Positions 23,769 to 31,827 of a stretch of 32,692 bases of DNA are shown piece by piece. The notes beneath the pieces were generated by a model, which was not told the DNA's origin, ran no database searches, and saw only the letters and a list, made by a program, of their open reading frames with translations. The stretch covers positions 1 to 32,692 of the IMG/VR virus record IMGVR_UViG_3300030098_004030. One strand, given 5' to 3'. Origin of the DNA: a virus. The translations under genes and the position numbers were made by a program. Position 1 is the first letter of the stretch, and every line of letters starts with the position of its first letter.

Positions 23769-24911
23769 CTATGGAATTTCTGTTGCAAAAGCGTTTACAA
23801 GGATTCCATGACCACTCAGGTTTGCAGTAGCCAACTGAGTACGGGTCATAATGTTTGCAGCCATAGCAGCATAACCACTAATGCGTTCAAACTCGCCCAT
23901 CTCAAAATAGGCATCCTTATCAAAATATAATGATAACAATTTGCTGTTTAAAAACATTGCATCAATAGTACCATTGTTCTCACTATCTGTCTGATAATCA
24001 CCTGTAGATGAACCAAATGTAATAGCAGTTGTACCATCCATCTTTAAAGCTGCACCAGTGTTACTAACATCAAAGTCAGCAGCAACCCAAGTAGCACCCA
24101 AGTTAGGTTCAACATATACACGAGCACCATTGAACATGAGTCCCATCTTACCGGCCATGTCACGTTCATCTTGTATAGATGTGTAACGTTCCTGAGCAAA
24201 GAGACTGTTCTTGTAAAGCTCATAGCATCGTGGTGACATAAGAATAATGTCAACCTCACCTTCGGGTGCATATACCTGTGTATCAATGTACAGCTTACTC
24301 ATAGCTCGGAACAAACGTGTAGCATGATCGGTTACAGATGGAAATGCAGAAGGACAATCGATGTATTGATTTTGGAATGTAGACTTGTATGTATTACGAG
24401 ACAATCCACCTACTGTACCTGTTGTCTGTGATCCAAAAGGTTGTAGTGCAAACCAACCCTCAGCATCAGAAGGATGTAGGGTTTCCAGTTCAGACAGTAC
24501 AGTTGAATCGTTCGCAACAACTTGCTTACAGAACTCACGTTGAAGCATACCCATTACTGACTTGAGTCGTGCTTCTGCAATGTTAATCACTGCACGGTCA
24601 CCTTTATTAGAAAGCTGTTCTTTCTCGGTAATAACAACAGGAGCAACAAAGTCACACCAGTTGTACTCGGTCTGACGAAGGGGATCTTTAACCGCAAGGT
24701 TTACTGATTCGTATCCGCTGGACAACTGAGTAATCATTGAGTGCTCAGTCATGATTGCAGGACAGTTTACTTTTTGTCCACCATCAGACTCTATTACAGC
24801 TCCGTGTGAGCGAATAGCATCCAACAGGGGAATGTTTTTAAATGTATTATCAACTTCACGATCTTTCAGGATACGCAGGGTTGATGCAAGAATATCTGGT
24901 TGTATAGCCAT
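23769..24911 (-). CDS. Major capsid protein (HK97 fold likely), 380 aa
   Basis: 380 aa following the scaffold gene and followed by a decoration gene, the standard capsid position. Features: N-terminal helix (AIQPDILASTLRILKDREVDNTF), P-loop-like EVDIILMSPRCYELYKNSL (about residues 218-236), then GLMFNGARVYVEPNLGATWV and a C-terminal LNSKLLSLYFDKDAYFEMGEFERISGYAAMAANIMTRTQLATANLSGHGILVNAF, as in the A-domain of P22/podovirus-type HK97-fold capsids. No delta-domain protease cleavage gene is seen; a separate scaffold is used. SD GAGA precedes ATG 24911. Confidence 0.85.
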   Translation of the reverse strand: MAIQPDILASTLRILKDREVDNTFKNIPLLDAIRSHGAVIESDGGQKVNCPAIMTEHSMITQLSSGYESVNLAVKDPLRQTEYNWCDFVAPVVITEKEQLSNKGDRAVINIAEARLKSVMGMLQREFCKQVVANDSTVLSELETLHPSDAEGWFALQPFGSQTTGTVGGLSRNTYKSTFQNQYIDCPSAFPSVTDHATRLFRAMSKLYIDTQVYAPEGEVDIILMSPRCYELYKNSLFAQERYTSIQDERDMAGKMGLMFNGARVYVEPNLGATWVAADFDVSNTGAALKMDGTTAITFGSSTGDYQTDSENNGTIDAMFLNSKLLSLYFDKDAYFEMGEFERISGYAAMAANIMTRTQLATANLSGHGILVNAFATEIP

Positions 24912-25021
24912 TAGTATCTCTAGTTTAGGGTTTCTTTATTGCCTCGTATCCTGATGGGGGAGTAAGCATTAACGTATCCAATTGGGTTTAATACTTATGC
25001 AATATAAATTGTTATATACGA
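24912..25021 (-). promoter_or_regulatory. 110-bp gap ahead of the capsid gene, possible promoter
   Basis: This is the largest gap within the virion operon upstream of the terminator at 6887. On the minus strand it contains AT-rich DNA with weak -10 options (for example TATTAA with an ATAACA box 16 bases upstream) and a GGATACG direct repeat. I cannot define a promoter with confidence; position and the downstream terminator suggest a separate capsid transcript. Confidence 0.25.
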
Positions 25022-25876
25022 TTATTTCTTTTGTTTCAACAAGTGTGCATATAAATCATGCGCTCTCATAGATGTTGCACCTTTTGGCACAGTTATTCCT
25101 TTGTGCTGACCAATCCCAACTTTTAATCCCGATGCCTTAGCAGCCTTATTAAAAGCCAGTTGTTGCAGCTGTGCTCTTTCCGCAGTCTCATGACTACGTC
25201 TACCACGTACAATCCAATACGCATCCTGTAATGACAAACCTTCATTGCTCTCTAATGTTTGTCGTACCTCTGTACGAAGGGCATCATCTGTCTTTAACTC
25301 CGGGTGCTGTGTCATAAAAGACTGTATTTTGGTCTGTGCCTGATGTCGCATCTGCTGTTCAGCCATAGGTTGTAACACTGCCTGTAGTTTCTCAGCCACC
25401 ATTTTATTAACATATCGCTGAAATGAATCATTATCAAAAGGATCAAACTCGCCCGCATCTGCTTCTGCCGCTTCTTTGATTGCTTTAAATGCTGCATTGT
25501 CTTGGAGGTTAGCCTGTAAAGCCTGTAGCTCTTGACGTTGTTGATCAAGTTCTTTGCGTTGATTGGCTAACTCTTGTGTTTTGCGAGTATAGTCTGCTCT
25601 AAGCTGGCGCATAGCACGTTGACTATTTTCGTCTGCCTGTTCAAAAAGACTATCCCATGATTCACCCTCACGTAATTTTTCTTTTGGTGGTGGTGGTGTA
25701 CCATTCTTTTGTGCTTCATATTCAGCCAACAGTGCATCTACACGTTGGTCGTATTCATCTTTATAGTTATCAATAGATGGAGTTCCCTCTGCAGAGACTT
25801 CTGTGTTTTCGGCAGTTGTCTCTGTAGGGGTTTCTGTTGATAGGTTAGCTGTTGTTCCTGTATCTTCTTCTGACAT
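25022..25876 (-). CDS. Scaffold protein, 284 aa
   Basis: Acidic Thr/Glu-rich N-terminus (MSEEDTGTTANLSTETPTETT), a long coiled coil at about residues 80-130 (RQLRADYTRKTQELANQRKELDQQRQELQALQANLQD), and a short basic C-terminal tail (HDLYAHLLKQKK) that could contact the capsid. This composition and its position between portal and capsid genes is typical of podovirus scaffolding proteins, which guide procapsid assembly and leave before DNA packaging. SD GAGG precedes ATG 25876. Confidence 0.8.
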   Translation of the reverse strand: MSEEDTGTTANLSTETPTETTAENTEVSAEGTPSIDNYKDEYDQRVDALLAEYEAQKNGTPPPPKEKLREGESWDSLFEQADENSQRAMRQLRADYTRKTQELANQRKELDQQRQELQALQANLQDNAAFKAIKEAAEADAGEFDPFDNDSFQRYVNKMVAEKLQAVLQPMAEQQMRHQAQTKIQSFMTQHPELKTDDALRTEVRQTLESNEGLSLQDAYWIVRGRRSHETAERAQLQQLAFNKAAKASGLKVGIGQHKGITVPKGATSMRAHDLYAHLLKQKK

Positions 25877-25877
25877 G

Positions 25878-26363
25878 TTACCTCATTCTGCTGGCAAATA
25901 GTTCTTCATCTGACATGGCTACATCACCTTCTGGTGTTACCTCTTCGGTTACTTCTGCTTCCATTTCCATAGGTGCGGCAGCCTGTGATAAATAATCTTT
26001 AAACTCTTTACTGTCACTCAGTCTTTTAATCATAGCAGCCAGACGAGCAATGTCCTGATCGGTGGCCAAATCAGATAACATCATATCAATAGGCATTTGT
26101 GCATCACTGGCAATCTGCATAATCGCCATTAAAGCCTGCATAAAGTCTGGTGCAAATGTAGTCTGATCTTCTGTAAAATCTGGTATAGGTGTTTGTTCAC
26201 CCAACATAGTCAAAATCTTATTGACCTCTTTGGTTAAAGCATTAAGAGCGCGAGCAGAAAACTGTCCTTGAGGTGTAGCAATCTGCATACCTTGTGCTTG
26301 AGCTTGATCCATACCCGCACCAATCTCTTGTGCCTGCATCATTAAATCTTGAGGAATAGACAT
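25878..26363 (-). CDS. Hypothetical virion assembly protein, 161 aa
   Basis: Met/Gln/Ala-rich and helical (MSIPQDLMMQAQEIGAGMDQAQAQGMQ ... MLSDLATDQDIARLAAMIKRLSDSKEFKDYLSQ) with an acidic C-terminus (EMEAEVTEEVTPEGD). It lies between portal and scaffold, a place often occupied by a small uncharacterised assembly factor in marine podoviruses. It could be a second scaffold-like protein or a portal-associated chaperone. SD AGGAGA precedes ATG 26363. Confidence 0.6.
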   Translation of the reverse strand: MSIPQDLMMQAQEIGAGMDQAQAQGMQIATPQGQFSARALNALTKEVNKILTMLGEQTPIPDFTEDQTTFAPDFMQALMAIMQIASDAQMPIDMMLSDLATDQDIARLAAMIKRLSDSKEFKDYLSQAAAPMEMEAEVTEEVTPEGDVAMSDEELFASRMR

Positions 26364-26371
26364 GTTGTCTC

Positions 26372-28051
26372 CTATAAAAGTTGTGCAACTTGTTGTGGAG
26401 ATCCCGGGACCCCTTGTTCTATTGTTGCTGTTGGTGAAGGTTGGGCTTGTGGTTGGGCCATAGCCTGTGCCCCTTCAATAGTGGGTTCTAAAAAATCTTC
26501 TGGTAAATCCAGCTTACGTACAAGTTCTTCCAATAGCTTCTGCTGTGGGACCCCCAAACCTTGTAGGGTCTGAATCGCCATCATAAAGTCTTGTTTCTTT
26601 ACCGCTTCGCTTACAGGTGTAGCACCCGCATCAAGCGCAAAGAAGCTAAAGTCTGCATCAAGATCTGCGCTGCGTACAACCTCAGTCTTGTTGTTTAGCA
26701 CAATAACCTCTGGAGTATCCTGTAAAAATATCTTCATCATTGAGATGTACACCATCGATACATGCTCAATCATAGCATCACGTTCTCTAGCCAGTCGGCC
26801 AATCTCTGATGATGAATAACTGGCCAGAGCAGTAATCTCTGTAGCAGTAGCCCGAGTAGCTTCTCCACGAGTAAATGGAGCCATGACTGATCCGCGTTGG
26901 AAATCATCATTCACCTGTCTAATATATGTTTCAAGTTCAGCAGGTACAGGAGTATGGGGAACAGACTGTATCGAGCCTGCAATAGATTGAGATGGAGATA
27001 ACTCTGCTTCAATGTACTCTCCATCTGCACCCATAGCCAGCTTGGCCATATCTTCATCACTATACACACCTTTCTTCACAATCCATTGTCGTGCAGCTCT
27101 GCGTACCATAGTGGACTGATATGTACGCACGATGTTTGTTTCTTCAACCTGTGAGTATACCCGTCTCAATGCACTATACCCACGCATAGGTACATCAGGC
27201 TGACGTGAAAAGAACAACGGTACAATAGGAGCAATCGGATTATCGGCAGCATCAGTAAAGGGTATCTGATCAAACCGTTCTGTGTTGTCCTTGTCAATCT
27301 CTATATCAATACCATCATACAACCATTTTTGACCATTCTGATAATCTGGTGACCATACATACATTTTGTTTTCTTTCAAATCGTAATACTCAACAACCTG
27401 TATATATTCAAATGGTGAATCTTCTGTATCTCCACTCTTGTTAACCTGTGAAAGATTCACACCCATATAACTATGCAACCCATCATCTTCATGTTCATAG
27501 TCTAGGAAACGTACAAGCTGGTGCGATGAATACTGTTTGTTCCCATACTTTTGTTTTGCTTCGTCGACAGTGATATGGTAACGATGGGCTACATACTTTT
27601 GCTGTGACCATGACGGGGCATCGGTATCCACAATAATGTCCCAGCAAGGAACAGCAGACACACCTACACGTTTAAATGGATCAGGGTGCTGTGTGGCATA
27701 CAGTTTAATAAATGCACATGGATATATCAAAGCCAACCGTGAGACATCTTCAACCTGTGTACGGATATGAGATAAAAAGGCATTGCTCATAGCCTGTGCC
27801 TTATGGGGATCTCCACGACCACGCACATCACCTTTGACAATCACAGCTGGGTTACGACTATACAAGGATGCAATATACCCCTCAATATACTCGTATGCCC
27901 GTGTTGTCTCAATCAACACTTGGTCAGGCGCATAGTCACTGTCCCAATACCTAGTCATATATGCAGCACGTAACTTACGCAGTTCTTTCTTTTGCTTGTC
28001 CCAGTACTGCTCATGCCTTCTAAATAAGGCTTCTGCTATCTTCGCTTTCAT
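26372..28051 (-). CDS. Portal protein, 559 aa
   Basis: Directly downstream of the large terminase (ATGA overlap). Contains YAPDQVLIETTRAYEYIEGYIASLYSRNPAVIVKG, typical of the wing region, LRRVYSQVEETNIVRTYQS (central helix), PFTRGEATRATATEITALASYSSSEIGRLARERDAMIEHV (crown/barrel helices) and a Gln/Pro-rich C-terminal tail (AMAQPQAQPSPTATIEQG). Length and order fit podovirus portals (dodecameric entry for DNA). It anchors the packaging motor and later the adaptor. Confident from context and composition. Confidence 0.85.
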   Translation of the reverse strand: MKAKIAEALFRRHEQYWDKQKKELRKLRAAYMTRYWDSDYAPDQVLIETTRAYEYIEGYIASLYSRNPAVIVKGDVRGRGDPHKAQAMSNAFLSHIRTQVEDVSRLALIYPCAFIKLYATQHPDPFKRVGVSAVPCWDIIVDTDAPSWSQQKYVAHRYHITVDEAKQKYGNKQYSSHQLVRFLDYEHEDDGLHSYMGVNLSQVNKSGDTEDSPFEYIQVVEYYDLKENKMYVWSPDYQNGQKWLYDGIDIEIDKDNTERFDQIPFTDAADNPIAPIVPLFFSRQPDVPMRGYSALRRVYSQVEETNIVRTYQSTMVRRAARQWIVKKGVYSDEDMAKLAMGADGEYIEAELSPSQSIAGSIQSVPHTPVPAELETYIRQVNDDFQRGSVMAPFTRGEATRATATEITALASYSSSEIGRLARERDAMIEHVSMVYISMMKIFLQDTPEVIVLNNKTEVVRSADLDADFSFFALDAGATPVSEAVKKQDFMMAIQTLQGLGVPQQKLLEELVRKLDLPEDFLEPTIEGAQAMAQPQAQPSPTATIEQGVPGSPQQVAQLL

Positions 28052-29586
28052 TCTGCCACCTTATAGGGTAATCTGTGTGACCGTATTCTTTTGGCTCGAC
28101 TACGACTAATTAATCGGTCCATCAAACCTTGCTTGGCTCTACTCACAACATACTGTGGTATATCTACCGAACAACGATATGCTAAAGCCAATGAATCCGA
28201 CAGGTCATCATGTAACCCTGCTGGAGCTTCAGGTGCAACTTTAAATATAGTCATTGACCGTAACTCCATCAACGTTGTAATGCACAAACGACTGATCATA
28301 TTTTGACTAATCATCTCTCTCAAAATCTCATAGGCTTCTATCTTAGACTTACTAGACGTAATCCAATCCTTACCTTTCTCACTATACCACAGGTTTGCAT
28401 AACCCCAATCACGCAACTTTTGTAACACTACATGTCCATGGTTATTACTCTCACACAATATCATGGCATCATTATATTTCTGCGCAACCATCAACACCTT
28501 TTGTGCAAACTCCACAGGACTAATCTTATTGTACCTGTACTGATACGCTACCTCTCTGGAGGAAAGAGATACCACAGCAATAGTGCTATAATCACCACCC
28601 ACCCCAGCAGCAGGATCCACTCCCATTGCGTATACATCATCGCTATATACCTCCTCATACTCACGGTCATTCCCTTGGAAATGTATCGGTTCAATAAGGT
28701 CTAAAGCAAACGGATCAAAGTATGCAGCTGACCCAAATGCAAACGCATCCTCAATCGATGCAGGATACTCACGTCTGAACTTGTCAATACCCACAGTGGC
28801 AATCTGCTCACGTCTCCACTGTATCTGCTCGGGTTCCAAATTATAAGCCGCAATTAGCTTCTCTTCCTCTGGACTGTACACTATATCGTCAGGTGCTGCA
28901 ATACGATAATGTTGATGTTGCCACCACCAAAACGTCACCAGTGTCCACCCATTATCCGGTGCATCACTACACAACTGGTGAAACTTATCACCCACCGTAT
29001 TCGGTGTACTCTCTATTACAATCTGGCCCGTACCTACTGTAGCCGATACCTGAGCAAGTACCTCTTCCTGATCGGGATAGAAAGCAAACTCCGATAGGTG
29101 CGCACTGTTTAAAGTGAAGGAACGAGTACCTCCACTTGACCTAGCTGTGTACGAAGATAAACCTGCACCCGTGTCATCAAATGCTAAGTCTGTCGTATTA
29201 TCCACACTACATGTACGTTTTAAAATGTCTGGTAAACCATGCAAGAAGTTATTGTCCATCTTACGCAAATGTTTGGCCGACCTGTCATGAAACGACAATA
29301 CACCATATCGAATCGGATTCTTAGATACATATGTCTGCCAAAACGCATACGCACGTAACAACGTACTCACACCTATCTGACGAGGCTTTATCACGATAAT
29401 CTTCTTCTTCTGCTGAAGTATAGCCAACAACTCCTCTTGCTCTGGATACAACGTAAAAGGTTTGTATGCACCCGTATACTTGTCCTGCACCTGCAACAAC
29501 TTAAAGAACTTTACCGGATCAGCAAGTATCTTACCCAGCTTGGCTCTGTGTTGAATAGGTATTGTATAGGGTACATGTATTGTCAT
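28048..29586 (-). CDS. terL: Terminase large subunit
   Basis: 512 aa. The ATPase domain has a Walker A-type KPRQIGVST (67-75), Walker B-like SAHLSEFAF (161-169) with catalytic Glu166, and a coupling motif VIESTPN (190-196). The nuclease domain has an RNase-H-type acidic triad: GVDPAAG (Asp324), CESNNHG (Glu379) and HDDLSDS (Asp460/461/464). It powers DNA translocation through the portal and cuts the concatemer. ATGA overlaps with TerS upstream and portal downstream show tight coupling. The packaging type (cos, pac or terminal repeats) cannot be fixed from the sequence alone. Confidence 0.92.
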   Translation of the reverse strand: MTIHVPYTIPIQHRAKLGKILADPVKFFKLLQVQDKYTGAYKPFTLYPEQEELLAILQQKKKIIVIKPRQIGVSTLLRAYAFWQTYVSKNPIRYGVLSFHDRSAKHLRKMDNNFLHGLPDILKRTCSVDNTTDLAFDDTGAGLSSYTARSSGGTRSFTLNSAHLSEFAFYPDQEEVLAQVSATVGTGQIVIESTPNTVGDKFHQLCSDAPDNGWTLVTFWWWQHQHYRIAAPDDIVYSPEEEKLIAAYNLEPEQIQWRREQIATVGIDKFRREYPASIEDAFAFGSAAYFDPFALDLIEPIHFQGNDREYEEVYSDDVYAMGVDPAAGVGGDYSTIAVVSLSSREVAYQYRYNKISPVEFAQKVLMVAQKYNDAMILCESNNHGHVVLQKLRDWGYANLWYSEKGKDWITSSKSKIEAYEILREMISQNMISRLCITTLMELRSMTIFKVAPEAPAGLHDDLSDSLALAYRCSVDIPQYVVSRAKQGLMDRLISRSRAKRIRSHRLPYKVAE

Positions 29587-29960
29587 TTCTCGTCAACCAA
29601 CCTAAGTATCGTGGCCATATCCGTACCAGAACTGTTTTTATCAGACTTGGTTATCTTACGTCTAAACGTGTCCACTACATATTTTGCAGCATTAACCTTC
29701 GCTGATTCATTGGTCCCATTCTTCATTATCTTATGCAATGTTATATATGCCTGATCCAACAGCTCACGTTCCTTGCCTTCCTGATCTTCCAAAGGAATCG
29801 CACAGCTCTCAACCAGCTTCTTAAACTCTGGCTTGTGCTTCCAACTAATCAACGTCTGACGAGCTATACCAATCTCTTTACATATCTCATTCATACGTAA
29901 CGCACCCTGAGCCAGTAACTTTGCCGCTATACGATGCTTGTCTGTTATTCTCATAGCCAT
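29583..29960 (-). CDS. terS: Terminase small subunit
   Basis: 125 aa with an N-terminal helix-turn-helix (ALRMNEICKEIGIARQTLISWKHKPEF, about residues 20-46) of the type seen in phage small terminases, followed by a helical oligomerisation region (LLDQAYITLHKIMKNGTNESAKVNAAKYVVDTF). It recognises the packaging site and regulates TerL, which follows with an ATGA overlap. ATG 29960 has AGGTGA upstream; an alternative ATG two codons in is possible. The gene overlaps the end of the RusA-like gene by 10 bp. Confidence 0.8.
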   Translation of the reverse strand: MAMRITDKHRIAAKLLAQGALRMNEICKEIGIARQTLISWKHKPEFKKLVESCAIPLEDQEGKERELLDQAYITLHKIMKNGTNESAKVNAAKYVVDTFRRKITKSDKNSSGTDMATILRLVDEK

Positions 29961-30418
29961 AATCTATTCACCTGTAACATTGTCTTGGGGGTCTGATAAT
30001 CTGCACAATACCATTTCTGTGCAAGTATCTCTACCACCATACTATCATCTTCCCATAACCCTGCCTCATTACACGCATCCAATAATAACTTTACATAGTT
30101 ATCTACGTCTGGCTTGGTCGTCTTTAATACCGCATCACCACTACCCAACCTCTTAGGACGAGCTATGTAAAACTTGCAATACACAGCTACAGCACATTTC
30201 TTTTTATTTTCTTCTTTTTTTATCTTATATCGCTTCTGCAATAAGATTCTCTCCGCTATATCTTTTGTCGCTTCCCTTGTTTTTTTAGGGGTGTACGCAT
30301 ACGACTTTCCCTTTACACTCCTAAACTTGGGCCGACCCTTAGCCACCGGATCAATATGAAATACAAATGTCTGTACATCTACATCTATTGTAATTTTTTT
30401 GTCTGATTCTTCTTGCAC
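29951..30418 (-). CDS. rusA: RusA-like Holliday-junction resolvase
   Basis: 155 aa starting at GTG 30418, with AGGGA about five bases upstream and no nearby in-frame ATG. It has the RusA pattern: VAKGRPKFR near the N-terminus (25-33), TKPDVDNYVKLLLDA (101-115) and LWEDDSMVVE (121-130). Asp104, Asp106 and Asp125 occupy the spacing of the RusA catalytic triad, with Lys110 matching its essential lysine. It probably resolves branched replication or recombination intermediates before packaging, consistent with its place ahead of the terminase. First gene of the minus-strand arm, next to the operator-rich region, so it likely marks the start of the late transcript. Confidence 0.85.
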   Translation of the reverse strand: MQEESDKKITIDVDVQTFVFHIDPVAKGRPKFRSVKGKSYAYTPKKTREATKDIAERILLQKRYKIKKEENKKKCAVAVYCKFYIARPKRLGSGDAVLKTTKPDVDNYVKLLLDACNEAGLWEDDSMVVEILAQKWYCADYQTPKTMLQVNRLWL

Positions 30419-30549
30419 CTTATGTCCCTATAATGATACTACATTAGTAATACATAATATACATGTACACAAATGACTATGCCAAATACTATCACAACAT
30501 ACCCTATAAAGGCTAAATCTAAAAAAGTCATCCGTATAAATTTGTGGCT

Positions 30550-30667
30550 CCCCAAAAATGAACACTGTTCGGTTTTGGGGGGGGTACTGTACGTTTGTTC
30601 AGGGCAGAATACAAGAGAGAGGACATGTATTGACCTCCCCCAAAGACCGAACAGTGTTCATTTTGGG
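30550..30667. repeat. Pair of inverted, individually palindromic 31-34 bp elements
   Basis: The element at 30550-30580 is nearly palindromic: CCCCAAAA and TTTTGGGG arms flank a perfect GAACACTGTTC centre (30560-30570). The element at 30634-30667 is its near-identical inverted copy, with the centre GAACAGTGTTC at 30649-30659. About 50 bases separate them, so the pair can fold as one long hairpin or two separate ones. Confidence 0.85.
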
Positions 30668-31245
30668 ATGCTTGTTCAGTACTGCACATCCGTACAGTAC
30701 CCGAACACCGTTCACTTACTGAATACATGTTCAGCACTGAACAAGTGTGCAGTATCCGAACACCGTTAGCTCTACCGAACACCGTTCACTGAACACTGTA
30801 AACTTGAATGAACACCGTTCAGCGTAGCGAACCACTGAACACCTGTACAGTATACACCAAGTAAACACTGTTCACTTGCCAATAAAAGACCTGACATAAT
30901 ATGGCCCGTTTTAGCTGGCGCCACTGAACACCTATACAGTGCGAATATAGAGCTATCATAATCCTGTTTTGAGCTACGACCGGATAGTAAGAGCGCACAA
31001 CGAGTGTAGTTATTGGATGTTCACGTGTTAGCACCTATCGCATCCTCTACGATATAAACGACGTTACATACAAATTATCCTTTCAACGTCGTTCAGAATC
31101 AAAAGTTTTATGAAAACTTGACACTTGAACACTTGAACAATCAGTATTCTAGACTATCGCATAAATGTTTTAACTGTTCAAGACTGTTCAAGTTCTGTGT
31201 AAAATACCATGAACACTTGAACACACGATGTTTATGGTGTGAACA
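30560..31245. repeat. Cluster of GAACA/TGTTC half-sites and GAACACCGTTC boxes
   Basis: Counted by eye: GAACA at about 15 positions (30560, 30649, 30703, 30739, 30758, 30777, 30791, 30810, 30837, 30926, 31127, 31135, 31211, 31219, 31241) and TGTTC at about nine. GAACACCGTTC occurs exactly at 30703, 30777 and 30810, with close variants at 30758, 30791, 30837, 30863 and 30926. Around 31118-31225 the half-sites become direct (GAACACTTGAAC; TGTTCAAGACTGTTCAAG). Confidence 0.85.
31057..31093. repeat. 9-bp inverted repeat
   Basis: AACGACGTT (31057-31065) and AACGTCGTT (31085-31093) are perfect inverted complements separated by 19 bases. It lies in the quieter middle part of the control region between the two half-site clusters. 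Confidence 0.7.
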
Positions 31246-31289
31246 CTATCGCCATATCAAACTATTTTGATAATAAATAAACTTTTATA

Positions 31290-31319
31290 TTGACAACATA
31301 ATTATCACTACGGTAAGTA
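31290..31319 (+). promoter_or_regulatory. Early promoter candidate
   Basis: Consensus TTGACA at 31290-31295 followed, 18 bases on, by TAAGTA (31314-31319), a weak -10. Upstream DNA is AT-rich (TTGATAATAAATAAACTTTTATA). Predicted start is near 31325, exactly where the CA-rich leader begins, as at the 1400 promoter. It would drive the genes from 31360 onward. Confidence 0.55.
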
Positions 31320-31324
31320 TGATT

Positions 31325-31353
31325 ACACACAACACAACAACATTGCAAAGGAG
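31325..31353 (+). promoter_or_regulatory. Early leader: CA-rich stretch plus strong SD
   Basis: ACACACAACACAACAAC (31325-31341) followed by AAAGGAG (31347-31353), seven bases before ATG 31360. No hairpin here, which suggests the CA-rich part is the constant element. Confidence 0.6.
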
Positions 31354-31359
31354 TTACAA

Positions 31360-31605
31360 ATGCAATACCTACTCGAACTTCTGATATCGCTTGAGATAGT
31401 GATGTCGAGTATGTCTCTTTATGATATTTGTGAGACTATCGATAACCTCGCTCTACTTGTATCTCGTGGATACAACCCACTCTTTGAGGATATACACAGC
31501 ATAGTAGATATGTATCTCGAACACTCGCCATCCTATGATGACGACCAATTCGTATTAGATATACTTGATTGTCTCATTACAGCATTACACGACAGCGAGG
31601 TATAG
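31360..31605 (+). CDS. Hypothetical early protein, 81 aa, acidic
   Basis: MQYLLELLISLEIVMSSMSLYDICETIDNLALLVSRGYNPLFEDIHSIVDMYLEHSPSYDDDQFVLDILDCLITALHDSEV. Helical, acidic, with no true membrane segment. It is the first early gene after the 31290 promoter and has the strongest SD of this arm, so it is likely among the first proteins made. Small acidic early proteins often bind and inhibit host enzymes, but no homology supports that here. Separated by two bases from the next gene. Confidence 0.7.
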   Translation: MQYLLELLISLEIVMSSMSLYDICETIDNLALLVSRGYNPLFEDIHSIVDMYLEHSPSYDDDQFVLDILDCLITALHDSEV

Positions 31606-31607
31606 AT

Positions 31608-31826
31608 ATGAAAATATCAGCGTATGAAAATAGACTCGGCTATGCAATATCTCGTCTTGACGAGGTAATAGCACACCCATTTACATCTACCTATGAAGAC
31701 ATCATAAACGCATGCCACACTATAGCTCGTACTTTTGACGTACATATAGACGACTTGATTATCTATTATCATGACCACTACAGCCCCTTTAAACTATCAC
31801 ACACACAACACAACACAGAGGAATAA
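31608..31826 (+). CDS. Hypothetical early protein, 72 aa
   Basis: The start is taken at ATG 31608 (MKISAYENRLGYAISRLDEVIAHPF), preceded by GAGG inside the end of the previous gene; an earlier in-frame ATG at 31569 overlaps that gene. Helical, His-rich C-terminus (HTQHNTEE) that is encoded by the CA-rich leader motif of the next gene, so the coding sequence here is constrained by that element. Function unknown. Confidence 0.7.
   Translation: MKISAYENRLGYAISRLDEVIAHPFTSTYEDIINACHTIARTFDVHIDDLIIYYHDHYSPFKLSHTQHNTEE
31798..31826 (+). promoter_or_regulatory. Leader motif embedded in coding sequence
   Basis: A run of ACACACAACACAACACA (within 31798-31817) followed by GAGGAA and then ATG 31828. 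Here the motif overlaps the 3' end of the 72-aa gene, and is kept despite being coding. Confidence 0.55.
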
Positions 31827-31827
31827 A

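Larger units (their letters stand above)
30419..31359. promoter_or_regulatory. 941-bp gene-free divergent control region
   Basis: Lies between the diverging late (minus) and early (plus) arms. No reading frame here has an SD and sensible composition; the longer ones are by-products of repeats. Contents: two approximately 31-bp palindromes in inverted orientation (30550-30667), about two dozen GAACA/TGTTC half-sites (30560-31245), a 9-bp inverted repeat at 31057-31093, a repeated CTATCGC motif near 31035, 31154 and 31246, and an early promoter at 31290. Likely operator, origin or packaging-site DNA. Confidence 0.75.

Noticed and set aside
30473-30782. Overlapping frames on both strands in the control region
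   Set aside because: They are created by the GAACA repeats and palindromes, have biased Cys/Ser/Val composition, and lack ribosome sites.
30819-31034. 71-codon minus-strand frame
   Set aside because: Repeat-derived sequence without an SD or recognisable protein features.
31118-31150. Second TTGACA box as a promoter
   Set aside because: The nearest -10-like sequence (TATTCT) is 21 bases away, and the region is made of TTGAACA repeats that generate the box by chance.
30550-31240. CRISPR array
   Set aside because: Repeats are short, palindromic and irregularly spaced, with no constant-length spacers and no cas genes.
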